Assembly: GCF_029263785.1 (NCBI RefSeq)
Contig: NZ_JAJUFE010000002.1
Span: forward strand, 62,001 to 126,000
Direction of reading: 5' to 3'
Length of the DNA stretch: 64,000 nucleotides
DNA from: Pusillimonas sp.
Lineage (GTDB): Bacteria; Pseudomonadota; Gammaproteobacteria; Burkholderiales; Burkholderiaceae_B
This document shows positions 1-9,882 of this stretch, piece by piece. Each line of letters starts with the position of its first letter. Position 1 is the stretch's first letter. The notes below the pieces were generated by a model that saw nothing but the letters and a program-made list of their open reading frames with translations, was not told the DNA's origin and did no database searches. The translations under genes were made by a program, and so were the position numbers.

Positions 1-60
1 AAAATCGGCTACCTGTGTCTTTCCGGAGCCTATTCCACCCGTCAAGCCTATCTTCAACAT
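1..60 (-). CDS. coaE: Dephospho-CoA kinase, N-terminal fragment
   Basis: Only the first 20 codons lie in the window; the gene runs off the left edge. Read on the minus strand from the ATG at 60, the product begins MLKIGLTGGIGSGKTQVADF. The GGIGSGKT segment is the Walker A loop that opens CoaE, which phosphorylates the 3'-hydroxyl of dephospho-CoA in the last step of CoA synthesis. An AAGGGA Shine-Dalgarno sequence sits about 10 bases upstream. Other P-loop kinases start similarly, but the LTGGIGSGK string is typical of CoaE. PanC, from the same pathway, is encoded about 1.2 kb away on the same strand. Confidence 0.82.
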   Translation of the reverse strand, partial: MLKIGLTGGIGSGKTQVADF

Positions 61-227
61 GGGACAAATCCCTTCCAAGCCAAAACTTTAAATTTACCTT
101 AGTCCCATGCGAACGGGCGAGCTTTGCCTGTTAAGATAAGCCTGAATTTGCCGGCCACATGCCTTTGAAAGCAAGTCGCGTCCAAGGCGCGTGGTGTTCA
201 TAAATCCAATTTCAACGACAACATACC

Positions 228-902
228 ATGACAGCCGCATCACGCCGCTATGCTTATCTGAATTCAAAGATCAGCACCCTGACAGCTTGTGCAGTAATGG
301 TCGTCCTGACGGGCTGCGCGGGTCAGCAGGAATCTGTGCGATACCAACAGCCCGAGTCAACACTTACCGACGCCCAGGCACAGGCGCGGGGACGCAGCAC
401 CAGCCTCGCTCCATCGCAGATTCAACTTGGTTTCGGCGAAGATGCTGCGCGGCGTGAATCGCAGGCCGCCGCCACCGAAGCGCAGCAAGCCACCCGTGAA
501 GCAATGGCTGCTCAGATACGACCGCTGCGTGAAGCCAAGACCTTCTTGGGAACGCTGCCCTGCTTGCTGGGGGGCACATGCGACACGAGCCGTGTCACGC
601 TCACATTAGCGCCCAATGGGCAATGGCGTGCCAGGTCGCAACCACTTTCAGGAAGTGGTACTACAGCGGCAACGGCTCAGCAGGGCTGCTGGGAAGTAAC
701 CGGGAATTCGCCGTGGCGCATCCGCCTGAGTCTGGACAATTCCACGGCCTCGGCCGCCAGCTTCACCTTCGTCAATGACAATCTGCTGCGGGTCAATACA
801 GTAAACGACCAGCAGCCGCTGCTCGATTTCCACCTGACCCGTCAGGCCGATATAGACGGCATTGACGAGTTGAGCGGTTCACCCGCACCAAGCTGCAACT
901 GA
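228..902 (+). CDS. Hypothetical lipoprotein with a weak NlpE-like pattern
   Basis: The 224-residue product has a lipoprotein signal: basic residues near position 6, a hydrophobic stretch from about 15 to 27, and the lipobox LTGC with Cys30. Residues 45-100 are rich in Ala, Gln and Glu and probably form a helix or linker. The C-terminal half starts with [11 protein letters not shown] and continues with alternating hydrophobic strands. This resembles the small barrel of NlpE/META-type lipoproteins, where GTLPC is followed by a second cysteine, but the match is loose and I do not assign a function. There is no clear Shine-Dalgarno sequence before the ATG at 228. The next in-frame ATG, at 297, would destroy the signal peptide. 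The 3' end overlaps the convergent LuxR-type gene by 61 bases. Confidence 0.6.
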   Translation: MTAASRRYAYLNSKISTLTACAVMVVLTGCAGQQESVRYQQPESTLTDAQAQARGRSTSLAPSQIQLGFGEDAARRESQAAATEAQQATREAMAAQIRPLREAKTFLGTLPCLLGGTCDTSRVTLTLAPNGQWRARSQPLSGSGTTAATAQQGCWEVTGNSPWRIRLSLDNSTASAASFTFVNDNLLRVNTVNDQQPLLDFHLTRQADIDGIDELSGSPAPSCN

Positions 903-1114
903 AGCCCTGCAACCCGACGAGCCAGTTCGACCGCATTGCGCACCTGCAACTTTTGAAAGCAGCGTGCGCGATGCGCTTCGACAGTGCGTTGGGACACACC
1001 CAGTTCGGCGGCAATTATCTTGTTGGGCATGCCCAGGGCGACATACTCCATGACGTCGCGCTCACGCGGGGTCAAGGTTGAAATCAATGTGGTGATCGGC
1101 GGGTTTCCGTTCAT
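842..1114 (-). CDS. Small LuxR/GerE-type DNA-binding regulator
   Basis: The 90-residue protein is essentially one LuxR-type helix-turn-helix domain. [15 protein letters not shown] (about 14-28) and the recognition-helix region [17 protein letters not shown] (about 40-56) match the GerE/LuxR consensus. There is no receiver or autoinducer-binding domain, so its activity must depend on its level, dimerisation or a partner. The start codon has a good AAGGGA Shine-Dalgarno sequence. Its last 61 bases overlap the end of the convergent lipoprotein gene. A near-perfect palindrome lies 65-80 bases upstream of the start and may be its own operator. Targets cannot be read from the sequence. Confidence 0.8.
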   Translation of the reverse strand: MNGNPPITTLISTLTPRERDVMEYVALGMPNKIIAAELGVSQRTVEAHRARCFQKLQVRNAVELARRVAGLQLQLGAGEPLNSSMPSISA

Positions 1115-1178
1115 GCCATTCCCTTCTTATTGTCATTAGTTTGAAGGGATTCTGTCATAAAGTGCAACATATTGTCGC

Positions 1179-1194
1179 CTGTCAGTTCTGACAG
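1179..1194. promoter_or_regulatory. Palindromic operator candidate upstream of the LuxR-type gene
   Basis: CTGTCAG-TT-CTGACAG is a perfect 7-bp inverted repeat with a two-base centre. It lies in the 115-bp gap between panC and the LuxR-type gene. A third half-site-like TCTGTCA occurs at about 1151-1157, closer to the gene. Size and placement fit a dimeric regulator site near the promoter. That the neighbouring LuxR-type protein binds it is inference. Confidence 0.4.
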
Positions 1195-1229
1195 ATTCAG
1201 CCTACTGATTCCAACCCGCCGCGCCGCGT

Positions 1230-2108
<879 letters not shown>

Positions 2109-2111
2109 CTA

Positions 2112-2987
2112 TCAGGCTGCCGCTGCCGTATATGACAAGCGCACGTAGATGGGCGCGTAAGGTTCTGCCTGCGTTATTTCGAGCAGTGATTCTCGCGAAA
2201 GCTCGAGCATGGCCAGGAAGTGTACGACGATGACAGCAATGGCATCGCCCTGCTGTACGCGCTCACTGAACAATTCCGAAAACTCCATGAACCGAACATT
2301 GGCGAGTCGACGCAATATTTGGCTCATGTGATCGCGAACCGAGAGCTGCTCGCGAGTGATGCGGTGGTGCGCGTTAAGTTTTGCCCGTCGCATGATGTCA
2401 GCCCATGCCTGCCGAAGATCGTCGGCACTGACTTGAGGTAAAGCGCGCTCGACACGCAAGTCCATGAACGCATGGCTGCGCTGAAAATCTCGTCCCAAAC
2501 GCGGGAGCTGGTCGAGCTTTTGCGCAGCCAGCTTCATCTGCTCGTACTCGAGCAGGCGACGTACCAGCTCTGCCCTGGGATCGTCAGGTTCTTCGCCAGT
2601 GTCGGAGTTCTTGACCGGCAACAGCATTCGGGACTTTATCTCGATAAGCAAAGCCGCCATAAGCAGATATTCGCCCGCCAGCTCGAGATTCTGATTCCGG
2701 ATCTGCTCGACGTAGGACAAATACTGCTGCGTTACCTCGGCCATGGGAATATCCAGCACGTTGAAGTTCTGCTTGCGAATCAGATACAGAAGCAGATCCA
2801 ACGGCCCCTGAAACGTCTCGAGAAAAACCTCGAGAGCATCAGGAGGAATGTATAGATCCTGAGGAAGCGAGAACAGAGGCTCGCCGTATAAGCGAGCCAA
2901 CGCTACGCTATCAACGACGTCGGGTGTGCTGTCGATCCTGGGGTCGACCAGTGCATTCAGATCATCGGCCGAGACGGACGCAGTCAT
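2112..2987 (-). CDS. scpA: Segregation and condensation protein A
   Basis: ScpA is the kleisin subunit that bridges the SMC heads and recruits ScpB in chromosome condensation. The central part (about 50-120) shows the characteristic FQGPLDLLLYLIRKQNFNVLDIP segment that opens the kleisin fold, followed by EYLLMAALLIEIKSRMLLP. The C-terminal part has a winged-helix-like end, FSELFSERVQQGDAIAVIVVHFLAMLEL. At 291 residues it is slightly longer than the Bacillus protein because of an N-terminal extension of about 45 residues, as is common in Burkholderiales. It lies 12 bases after the DUF3460 gene and 27 bases before panC. scpB is not in the window. Confidence 0.93.
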   Translation of the reverse strand: MTASVSADDLNALVDPRIDSTPDVVDSVALARLYGEPLFSLPQDLYIPPDALEVFLETFQGPLDLLLYLIRKQNFNVLDIPMAEVTQQYLSYVEQIRNQNLELAGEYLLMAALLIEIKSRMLLPVKNSDTGEEPDDPRAELVRRLLEYEQMKLAAQKLDQLPRLGRDFQRSHAFMDLRVERALPQVSADDLRQAWADIMRRAKLNAHHRITREQLSVRDHMSQILRRLANVRFMEFSELFSERVQQGDAIAVIVVHFLAMLELSRESLLEITQAEPYAPIYVRLSYTAAAA

Positions 2988-2999
2988 TGACTTGAGTTA

Positions 3000-3188
3000 T
3001 CAGTCGGTCTGGTAGACGTAAGGACGCTGGTTAACCCGGCCCGAGCGATAGTACTCAAGCTGTTCGGGGTCAAGGTTCTTGTCCCACAGGAGCGCGCGCC
3101 CTTCACGCTGGCGCTGCTCGGTGTCGGCATGCTTGCGCTTGTACTCATTAATGAATTTCGTGATGTCAGATTCGTAATGGCGGGCCAT
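3000..3188 (-). CDS. DUF3460 family small protein
   Basis: A 62-residue basic, charged protein starting MARHYESDITKFINEYKRKH and ending with NQRPYVYQTD. It matches the short DUF3460 family, which in Burkholderiales is encoded next to panC/scpA; no function is established. I chose the ATG at 3188 because the family begins at MARHYESDI. An upstream in-frame ATG at 3242 would add 18 residues unlike the family. It is the first gene of the minus-strand scpA-panC operon and shares a short divergent promoter region with the MFS gene. Confidence 0.75.
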   Translation of the reverse strand: MARHYESDITKFINEYKRKHADTEQRQREGRALLWDKNLDPEQLEYYRSGRVNQRPYVYQTD

Positions 3189-3257
3189 ATGCTTCGTATC
3201 GCTACATTTAACGTCAACCGAGAGTTTAACGCAGTCGAACAAAGTTAGAATGCCGGG

Positions 3258-4697
3258 ATGGCGTCAGACACTCTTGCACCCCCGCCCCCGCGACGTTCGG
3301 CTTCCGAACAGAAAGCGGTTCGCATGATCCCCTTTATCGTGGGCTGTGCACTATTCATGCAGATGCTTGATTCCACAGTCGTCGCCACTGCCTTGCCCAC
3401 CATGGCGCAGGCTCTGGACACCACCCCGGTCAAAATGAACGTGGCCATTACCAGCTACCTGCTGGCACTGGCCGTCTTTGTTCCGATAAGCGGGTGGGCG
3501 GCCGACCGCTTTGGCGCCCGCAAAGTGTTCGTCGCGGCCATCGTACTGTTCACTGTAAGCTCTGCAGCCTGTGCACTGGCCCAAAGCTTGCCGCAACTGG
3601 TAGTGGCCCGCACCGTGCAGGGAACCGCAGGCGCCATGATGGTACCCGTAGGCCGGGTACTGCTGCTGCGCATGACTCCCAAGGCCCAGCTATTACGCGC
3701 CATGACGTTCCTGTCCATGCCTGCCTTGCTGGGCCCCATTGTCGGCCCACCTCTGGGCGGATTTCTGGTTGACTACGCATCTTGGCACTGGATATTTCTG
3801 ATCAACATACCCGTGGGTGCGCTCGGCGTTGCCCTGGTCCTTCGATATATCGCTCCGGATATCCCCGAAGACTCGGCCAGACTCGACTGGCTCGGGTTCA
3901 TCCTTAGCGGAGTCGGCCTGGCAGCGCTGGTATCGGGATTCGAATCGATCAGTCACGATGACGTGGCCGGCAGCCATGTACTTGCGTTACTGGGCACGGG
4001 TTTGATATGTGGATTGCTCTACATTTGGCACGCCAGGCGTCACGACCACCCCATCGTCGACCTGTCGCTGCTGAAAGTGCGAAGCTTTGCCATTGCAACC
4101 TTGGGGGGCAACCTGTGCCGGCTCACCGTAGGTGCTTCACCCTTTTTGCTGGCCATGATGCTGCAAGTGGGTTTTGGCATGTCAGCCTTCAGCGCGGGCA
4201 TGATCACGTTCAGCAGCGCCGCAGGCGCATTGTTGATGAAACTCGTGGCGACCCCGGTCATTTCACGCTTCGGATTCAAACGCGTGCTGGTTGTGAACGC
4301 AGTAATTGCGGGTGTGCTGGTCATGGTCTGCGGTCTGTTCAACGCCCAAACACCTATCTGGATCATGATCGGCGTATTGGTGATCGGAGGGCTCTCACGA
4401 TCCCTGCAATTCACTGCCGTCAACACCCTTACCTACGCCGACCTGGGCTCTCGCGAAATGAGTCGGGCCAGCAGCTTCTCGTCCATGATGCAACAACTGG
4501 CCATCAGCCTGGGCGTAGGCGGGGCAGCGCTGGTGCTGAACCTGAGCATGAACTTGCGAGGGGCCGACCATCTCGAGCCGGTCGACACCTTCTGGGGCTT
4601 CATGGTGCTGGGCCTGATGGCTTGTCTGTCGATGTTTTCGTTTCTTGGATTGCCGGGCGATGTTGCCCAGCATCTTCGCAGCAAGGGCAAGGGCTGA
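3258..4697 (+). CDS. MFS drug exporter, DHA2 (14-TM) type
   Basis: The 479-residue inner-membrane transporter has many hydrophobic segments. MFS motif A (GWAADRFGARKVF, about 79-91) follows the second helix. The antiporter motif C (LLGPIVGPPLGG, about 157-168) marks proton-coupled drug exporters. Length and motifs fit the DHA2/EmrB family, so proton-driven efflux of drugs or other hydrophobic compounds is likely; the substrate is unknown. There is no EmrA-type adaptor gene beside it. It converges with an XRE/MmyB-type regulator gene, their ends only 4 bases apart, so regulation by that neighbour is possible but not shown. Confidence 0.88.
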   Translation: MASDTLAPPPPRRSASEQKAVRMIPFIVGCALFMQMLDSTVVATALPTMAQALDTTPVKMNVAITSYLLALAVFVPISGWAADRFGARKVFVAAIVLFTVSSAACALAQSLPQLVVARTVQGTAGAMMVPVGRVLLLRMTPKAQLLRAMTFLSMPALLGPIVGPPLGGFLVDYASWHWIFLINIPVGALGVALVLRYIAPDIPEDSARLDWLGFILSGVGLAALVSGFESISHDDVAGSHVLALLGTGLICGLLYIWHARRHDHPIVDLSLLKVRSFAIATLGGNLCRLTVGASPFLLAMMLQVGFGMSAFSAGMITFSSAAGALLMKLVATPVISRFGFKRVLVVNAVIAGVLVMVCGLFNAQTPIWIMIGVLVIGGLSRSLQFTAVNTLTYADLGSREMSRASSFSSMMQQLAISLGVGGAALVLNLSMNLRGADHLEPVDTFWGFMVLGLMACLSMFSFLGLPGDVAQHLRSKGKG

Positions 4698-4701
4698 GCC
4701 C

Positions 4702-5541
4702 TTACCCGCTCATCAGCATCACAAGCTTGCAATCCGGACGAATGGCAGAACGAAAGGTAATCTGGCGGTAGCTGAGCACGCCCTGGGACGGATGCCGGAA
4801 CTCGCGGCTGCCGCCTTCCCGTTCGACCACCGCCTGTCGGCGCCACCAATGCGCGAACACGGGACTATCGCGCAGCAGGCCGTCTATCAGCTCGCGCACA
4901 TCAGCTTCTTCGGCGTAGGCCGCCACGTCAGCACGAAACTCGGCAACAACCCGCCGCGCACGCGACTCCCAGTCGACCACCAGTTGGGGAGCGGCAGGAT
5001 CAAGAAAAATATAGCGCAACAGGTTGGGATTCTTGACGCGGTCGGGCCAACCATCGAACAAATGAAGCATGGCTTCATTACGGGACAATACGTTCCAGCA
5101 ACGGTCGAGCACGTAAGCCGGCACAACGATGTTATGAACGCAGTCTTCCAGCCCCTCGGGCAATGGATCGACAAGAACGCCGCCATGTTCCGGATCGGCA
5201 CACTCGGCCAGCTCGAACAGGTACTGCCGCTCGGCGCGGGTAAGGTGCAGCACATTGGCCAACCGCGCCCATACTGCCGGTGAAACAGAGACATCACGCC
5301 CCTGTTCGATCCACGTGTACCACGTGACACTGATGCCGCCAAGTTGAGCCACCTCTTCCCGGCGCAGGCCGGGCGTGCGTCGCCGCGTGCCCGAGGGCAA
5401 ACCAACGCTATCCGGAGAGATACGCGCCCTGACGCTGCGCAAAAACTCGCCCAGTGCCGCCCGGCGAACGGAGCGGGCCTGCCCGTCACCGGCGCGGCCT
5501 GCTTCATCTCGTTTATCGGAACCAGTCTCTGGAGTCGTCAT
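4702..5541 (-). CDS. XRE-family regulator with MmyB-like ligand-binding domain
   Basis: A 279-residue cytoplasmic regulator. Residues 28-100 form a helix-turn-helix: LGEFLRSVRARISP, then RRTPGLRREEVAQLGGISVTWYTWIEQGR, a signature of the MmyB/SCO4944 group. The rest (about 115-275) is the PAS-like MmyB ligand-binding domain, with the usual WNVLSRNEAM and NLLRYIFLDP segments. MmyB from Streptomyces is reported to bind a fatty acid, so a lipid-like effector is conceivable. The gene lies 43 bases downstream of metH on the same strand and faces the MFS exporter gene tail to tail. Confidence 0.88.
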   Translation of the reverse strand: MTTPETGSDKRDEAGRAGDGQARSVRRAALGEFLRSVRARISPDSVGLPSGTRRRTPGLRREEVAQLGGISVTWYTWIEQGRDVSVSPAVWARLANVLHLTRAERQYLFELAECADPEHGGVLVDPLPEGLEDCVHNIVVPAYVLDRCWNVLSRNEAMLHLFDGWPDRVKNPNLLRYIFLDPAAPQLVVDWESRARRVVAEFRADVAAYAEEADVRELIDGLLRDSPVFAHWWRRQAVVEREGGSREFRHPSQGVLSYRQITFRSAIRPDCKLVMLMSG

Positions 5542-5584
5542 CGCCTGATGCGTTCCCGGTTGATGGGCTCAACGTGAAATGGAC

Positions 5585-8500
5585 TCAGCGCAGGACACTG
5601 GCCAGACTGCGCCGTACATCTTCTTCGTCACGGCCACTGCGTCTGACGTAATCCGCCAGCTGATCCGGTCCGATATGTCCCACGTTGAAATATTGTGATT
5701 TCGGATGACTGAAGTAAAAGCCCGACACGCTGGATGCGGGGTACATGGCGTAACCTTCGGTCAGCTGCATCCCGATTTCCTCGGGCTTCAGATACGTGAA
5801 CATGTCCTTTTTTACCACGTGCTCGGGACACGCCGGGTAGCCCGGAGCGGGACGAATACCCTGATATTTTTCGGCGATCAGGTCTTCGTTGTCCAGTGCC
5901 TCGTCAGACGCATATCCCCAAAGATCGCGTCGCACCCTGGCGTGCAGGCACTCGGCGAACCCTTCCGCGAAGCGGTCTGCCAGGGCCTTGAGCATGATGC
6001 TTGAGTAGTCGTCGCCGGCATCCAGAAACTCTTTGTCGCGTACTTCGATTCCCAGGCCACCCGTGACAGCGAACATGCCGATGTAGTCCATGACCCCGCT
6101 ATCCCTGGGGGCAATGTAGTCAGCCAGACACTTATTGTCCACGCCTTCACGCTTGACCGTTTGCTGACGTACATTGCGCCAGGTAAACAGCACCTCGGAA
6201 CGTGATTCATCACGATAAATTTCGATGTCTTCGTCATTGACCGTGTTGGCAGGATAGAACGCCACCACCCCGCTTGCCGTCAGCCAGCGACCGTCGATGA
6301 TCTTGCGCAACATCGCCTGGCCTTCCTCGAACAGTTTGACGGCCTGCTCGCCAACAATCTTGTCCTTGAGAATCGCCGGGTACTGGCCAAAGAGGCTCCA
6401 GGTCTGAAAAAAAGGCGTCCAGTCAATGTACTTTGCGATTTCTGCAAGATCGTAATTGGCGAATACACGCCGACCGATAAACTTTGGACGCGGAGGCTCG
6501 TAGCTGCTCCAATCGATGGCAGGACGCCCCGCACGCGCCTCTTCGAGCGTGATCAGCGGAGTCTCCTTCCGGTTCGCATGGCGCCTGCGCACCGTTTCGT
6601 ACTCTTCGGCCACTTCAGCCAGATAGGTATCGCGTGAATCAGACATCAGGTTCGTGGCCACGCCTACAGAGCGACTGGCATCCGGCACATAAATGACCGG
6701 ACCCTGGTACTGGGGTGCTATCTTTACGGCCGTATGCACCCGGCTGGTGGTGGCGCCCCCTACCAGCAGGGGCATATTGCGGCTGCGGAAATATTCGTCA
6801 CGCTGCATCTCTGAGGCCACGTACGCCATTTCTTCGAGGCTGGGAGTGATCAACCCCGAAAGTCCGATCATGTCGGCCTTTTCCTCTTTGGCCTTGGCCA
6901 GAATGTCGGCACAGGGCACCATTACGCCCATGTTCACGACTTCGAAGTTATTGCACTGTAATACGACCGTGACAATATTCTTGCCAATATCGTGAACATC
7001 ACCTTTGACGGTGGCAATAACGATCTTTCCCTTAGGCCGCACGTCACCGCCGGCTGCGGCAATCTGGCGTTTTTCTTCTTCAATGAAAGGCACGAGGTGA
7101 CCAACGGCCTGCTTCATGACCCGGGCTGACTTGACCACCTGCGGCAAGAACATCTTGCCTGCGCCGAACAGGTCGCCGACGACATTCATGCCGTCCATCA
7201 AGGGACCTTCGATGACCTGAATCGGCCGGCCGCCTGCATCCTCGATCTTCTTCCTGACCTCTTCGGTGTCCTCGACAATGTAAGTGGTAATTCCATTGAC
7301 CAGCGCATGGGTGAGCCGCTGCTCTACCGGCTGCTCACGCCAGGTCAGATCTTCTTCCTTGCGCATGCCTGTGCCACGCACTGTTTCAGCAAACTCAACC
7401 AGACGTTCGGTATTGCTGCGCGCGTCATTGGGATCGGTGCGACCCACCGGCTCGGCTCGGTCAAGCACGACGTCCTCGACAAGGTCGCGCAAGTGCTTGT
7501 CGAGATCCTGGTACACGCCCAACTGGCCGGCATTGACGATACCCATCGTCAGACCTTGCTGAATGGCGTAGTACAAAAATACCGTGTGAATCGCCTCGCG
7601 CACCGGTTCGTTGCCGCGGAACGAGAAGCTGACGTTGGAAATGCCCCCCGACACCCGTGCATGCGGCAGATTCCGCGTAATCCAGCCGACGGCATCGATG
7701 AAGTCCATCGCGTAGTGATTGTGTTCGTCAATGCCTGTGGCAATGGCGAACACGTTGGGGTCAAAAATGATGTCTTCCGGCGGAAAGCCCACTTCCTCGA
7801 CCAACAGCTTGTACGCCTTGCCGCAGATCTCCTTGCGACGCTCGAACGAATCGGCCTGGCCTTGCTCATCAAACGCCATGACCACAACCGCCGCACCATA
7901 CTTGCGGCACAGTCTGGCATGCTCAAGGAAGGGTTCCACTCCTTCTTTCATGGAAATCGAATTAACCACGGGCTTGCCCTGAATACAGCGCAGCCCGGTC
8001 TCGATGACTTCCCATTTGGAGCTGTCGATCATGATGGGCACTCGTGCAATGTCCGGCTCGGACGCAACCAGGTTCAGGAACCTGTGCATGCACGCTGCCG
8101 AGTCCAGCATGGCCTCATCCATATTGATGTCGATGATCTGCGCGCCGTTTTCCACCTGCTGACGCGCCACGGCCAGCGCCTCTTCGTACTTTTCTTCCCG
8201 GATCAGGCGCAGGAACATCTTGCTGCCCGTCACGTTGGTGCGTTCGCCGACGTTGATAAACAATGAATCCGCGTCGAAGTTCAATGCCTCGAGGCCCGAC
8301 AGGCGCGTACGCACTGGAATGACCGGCACTTCCCGCACCGGCAGGTCGGCCGTCTTGGCGGCAATGGCCCTGATGTGTTCAGGCGTCGTACCACAACATC
8401 CCCCCACCATATTGACCAGGCCTGCCCGAGCGAACTCTTCCAGCAACGAAGACGTGTCTTCCGGTGTTTCGTCAAAGCCGGTCTCTGCCATCGGATTGGG

Positions 8501-9358
8501 CAAGCCGGCGTTGGGATACACGCAAATATAGGTGTCGCAGATTTTCGAAAGTTCGGCCACATAGGGGCGCATCAAAGCGGCACCCAGCGCACAGTTAAGA
8601 CCGATGGTGACAGGGCGCGCATGTCGCACGGAATTCCAGAACGCTTCAACGGTCTGCCCTGAAAGTATTCGTCCAGAGGCGTCTGTCACGGTTCCCGAAA
8701 TCATGACGGGCAGACGCACGCCCCTTTCCTCGAACACAGTTTCAATGGCAAAGATCGCCGCCTTCGCATTCAGGGTATCGAAGATCGTTTCGAGCAGGAC
8801 GATATCAATTCCGCCATCCAGCAGCCCGTTCAGCTGTTCGGCGTACGCCACACGCAGCTCGTCGAAGGTGACGTTACGAGCTGCGGGATCATTGACATCA
8901 GGGGAAATTGACGCTGTCTTGGGTTGTGGCCCGAGGGCACCCGCTACAAAGCGCGGACGCTCCGGAGTGCTGAACTCGTCGCAAGCCTGGCGCGCCAGGC
9001 GAGCCGACTCCAGATTCAGTTCATACGCGATGTGGGCCAGACCATAATCACCCTGAGCAATGGAGGTGGCCCCAAAGGTGTTCGTCTCGATAACATCCGC
9101 ACCCGCATCGAGATACTGTCGGTGGATGTTCAATATGAGGTCGGGCCGCACCAATGACAGCAGTTCGTTGTCACCCTTCACATCCTTGGGATGATCGGCA
9201 AAACGTTCGCCGCGAAAATCCAGCTCGGTGAGCTTTTCCTGCTGGATCATGGTGCCCATGGCGCCATCCAGTATCAACATGCGCGATGCCAAAAGGCGCA
9301 CAAACTCGGCGCCGCGAGTGTACGAGGACAGGGGGTACGGCAAAGCTGGATAAGACAC
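5585..9358 (-). CDS. metH: Cobalamin-dependent methionine synthase
   Basis: MetH transfers a methyl group from methyltetrahydrofolate to homocysteine via methylcobalamin. All modules are present in 1257 residues. The homocysteine domain opens with [12 protein letters not shown] (about 28-39) and holds the zinc cysteines in GLNCALG and GGCCGTT. The pterin-binding domain contains [12 protein letters not shown]. The B12 domain has the [11 protein letters not shown] motif, whose His ligates cobalt, near residue 775. The C-terminal AdoMet reactivation domain carries [12 protein letters not shown]. The chosen start is a GTG with a TTTAGG stretch about 12 bases upstream. A cobalamin riboswitch and B12-uptake genes lie divergently beyond its leader, so B12 supply and use are encoded side by side. 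Confidence 0.98.
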   Translation of the reverse strand: MSYPALPYPLSSYTRGAEFVRLLASRMLILDGAMGTMIQQEKLTELDFRGERFADHPKDVKGDNELLSLVRPDLILNIHRQYLDAGADVIETNTFGATSIAQGDYGLAHIAYELNLESARLARQACDEFSTPERPRFVAGALGPQPKTASISPDVNDPAARNVTFDELRVAYAEQLNGLLDGGIDIVLLETIFDTLNAKAAIFAIETVFEERGVRLPVMISGTVTDASGRILSGQTVEAFWNSVRHARPVTIGLNCALGAALMRPYVAELSKICDTYICVYPNAGLPNPMAETGFDETPEDTSSLLEEFARAGLVNMVGGCCGTTPEHIRAIAAKTADLPVREVPVIPVRTRLSGLEALNFDADSLFINVGERTNVTGSKMFLRLIREEKYEEALAVARQQVENGAQIIDINMDEAMLDSAACMHRFLNLVASEPDIARVPIMIDSSKWEVIETGLRCIQGKPVVNSISMKEGVEPFLEHARLCRKYGAAVVVMAFDEQGQADSFERRKEICGKAYKLLVEEVGFPPEDIIFDPNVFAIATGIDEHNHYAMDFIDAVGWITRNLPHARVSGGISNVSFSFRGNEPVREAIHTVFLYYAIQQGLTMGIVNAGQLGVYQDLDKHLRDLVEDVVLDRAEPVGRTDPNDARSNTERLVEFAETVRGTGMRKEEDLTWREQPVEQRLTHALVNGITTYIVEDTEEVRKKIEDAGGRPIQVIEGPLMDGMNVVGDLFGAGKMFLPQVVKSARVMKQAVGHLVPFIEEEKRQIAAAGGDVRPKGKIVIATVKGDVHDIGKNIVTVVLQCNNFEVVNMGVMVPCADILAKAKEEKADMIGLSGLITPSLEEMAYVASEMQRDEYFRSRNMPLLVGGATTSRVHTAVKIAPQYQGPVIYVPDASRSVGVATNLMSDSRDTYLAEVAEEYETVRRRHANRKETPLITLEEARAGRPAIDWSSYEPPRPKFIGRRVFANYDLAEIAKYIDWTPFFQTWSLFGQYPAILKDKIVGEQAVKLFEEGQAMLRKIIDGRWLTASGVVAFYPANTVNDEDIEIYRDESRSEVLFTWRNVRQQTVKREGVDNKCLADYIAPRDSGVMDYIGMFAVTGGLGIEVRDKEFLDAGDDYSSIMLKALADRFAEGFAECLHARVRRDLWGYASDEALDNEDLIAEKYQGIRPAPGYPACPEHVVKKDMFTYLKPEEIGMQLTEGYAMYPASSVSGFYFSHPKSQYFNVGHIGPDQLADYVRRSGRDEEDVRRSLASVLR

Positions 9359-9624
9359 GTGAACAACTACCTAAAGAAGAAAAACAGAGCGTTGCTGAAA
9401 GGCGGGGAACCGCCTGTTCAGACAAACCGGTGCAAGACAAAGTCTCGGGCGGAAATGAGAAATCATTGTATCGGCCAGACCACCGACCGCGCTTCAAAAA
9501 CGCTGTGCAAAACGGCAAAACACGCCTGAAAGGCCGCATAAACAGGTCAACATGAGTAAAACTCATCTTATTCTTTAGCTTTACTCGTGCTAAAGCAGGG
9601 GCGCTTCCCGCGTGTTAAATTTCG
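9359..9624. other. metH leader and non-coding gap
   Basis: This stretch between metH and the cobalamin riboswitch has no convincing gene. On the metH-sense strand a 6-bp hairpin (AGGCGG/CCGCCT, 9400-9415) is followed about 16 bases later by a T-rich stretch before the GTG start; it could attenuate metH. I looked for SAH and SAM riboswitch cores in the metH leader and did not find one. Confidence 0.4.
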
Positions 9625-9780
9625 GCCTGAAAGTGCTTTCGGTTCATGACGCCATTCCCGGCTCATGATCTGCGAAAGTTCAATGGGAAACAGACCGCCG
9701 TCGCTTTTTTTTGACCGCGAAAACTGTGCTGCCCCCGCAACGGTAATGTGCTCATGCACCAGCCCGACACCAGCCTTCAC
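9625..9780 (+). promoter_or_regulatory. Cobalamin (AdoCbl) riboswitch
   Basis: The conserved core GCTGCCCCCGCAACGGTAA is present at 9728-9746 and differs from the textbook B12-box only in the ACGGTAA variant. The upstream GGGAAA element is at 9685-9690, and the 3' closing element AGCCCGACACCAGCC is at 9761-9775, in the expected order and spacing. It precedes btuB on the same strand, where high cobalamin is expected to switch off receptor synthesis. The 5' border is approximate because the P1 stem is not well resolved. An unusual run of eight T lies inside the variable peripheral region at about 9705-9712. Confidence 0.9.
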
Positions 9781-9845
9781 GAGCCCATTGCCTTGCCATG
9801 TTCGCAACCCGTCATCAGCAAGCCAAGCAATGGTTTTTTCCTTAC

Positions 9846-9865
9846 GGCGTGCGGGGACGCACGCC
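9846..9865 (+). promoter_or_regulatory. Hairpin in the btuB leader, probable expression platform
   Basis: A perfect 7-bp stem (GGCGTGC 9846-9852, GCACGCC 9859-9865, loop GGGGAC) sits between the cobalamin riboswitch and the btuB ATG at 9883. No T-run follows, so it is not a classic terminator. Its closeness to the start codon, where no good Shine-Dalgarno sequence is visible, suggests control of ribosome access. This is inferred from position. Confidence 0.5.
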
Positions 9866-9882
9866 TTGCTCTGAAACCCATC

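Noticed and set aside
9359-9560. SAH or SAM riboswitch in the metH leader
   Set aside because: I looked for the conserved cores on the metH-sense strand and found only a simple hairpin and a T-rich stretch.
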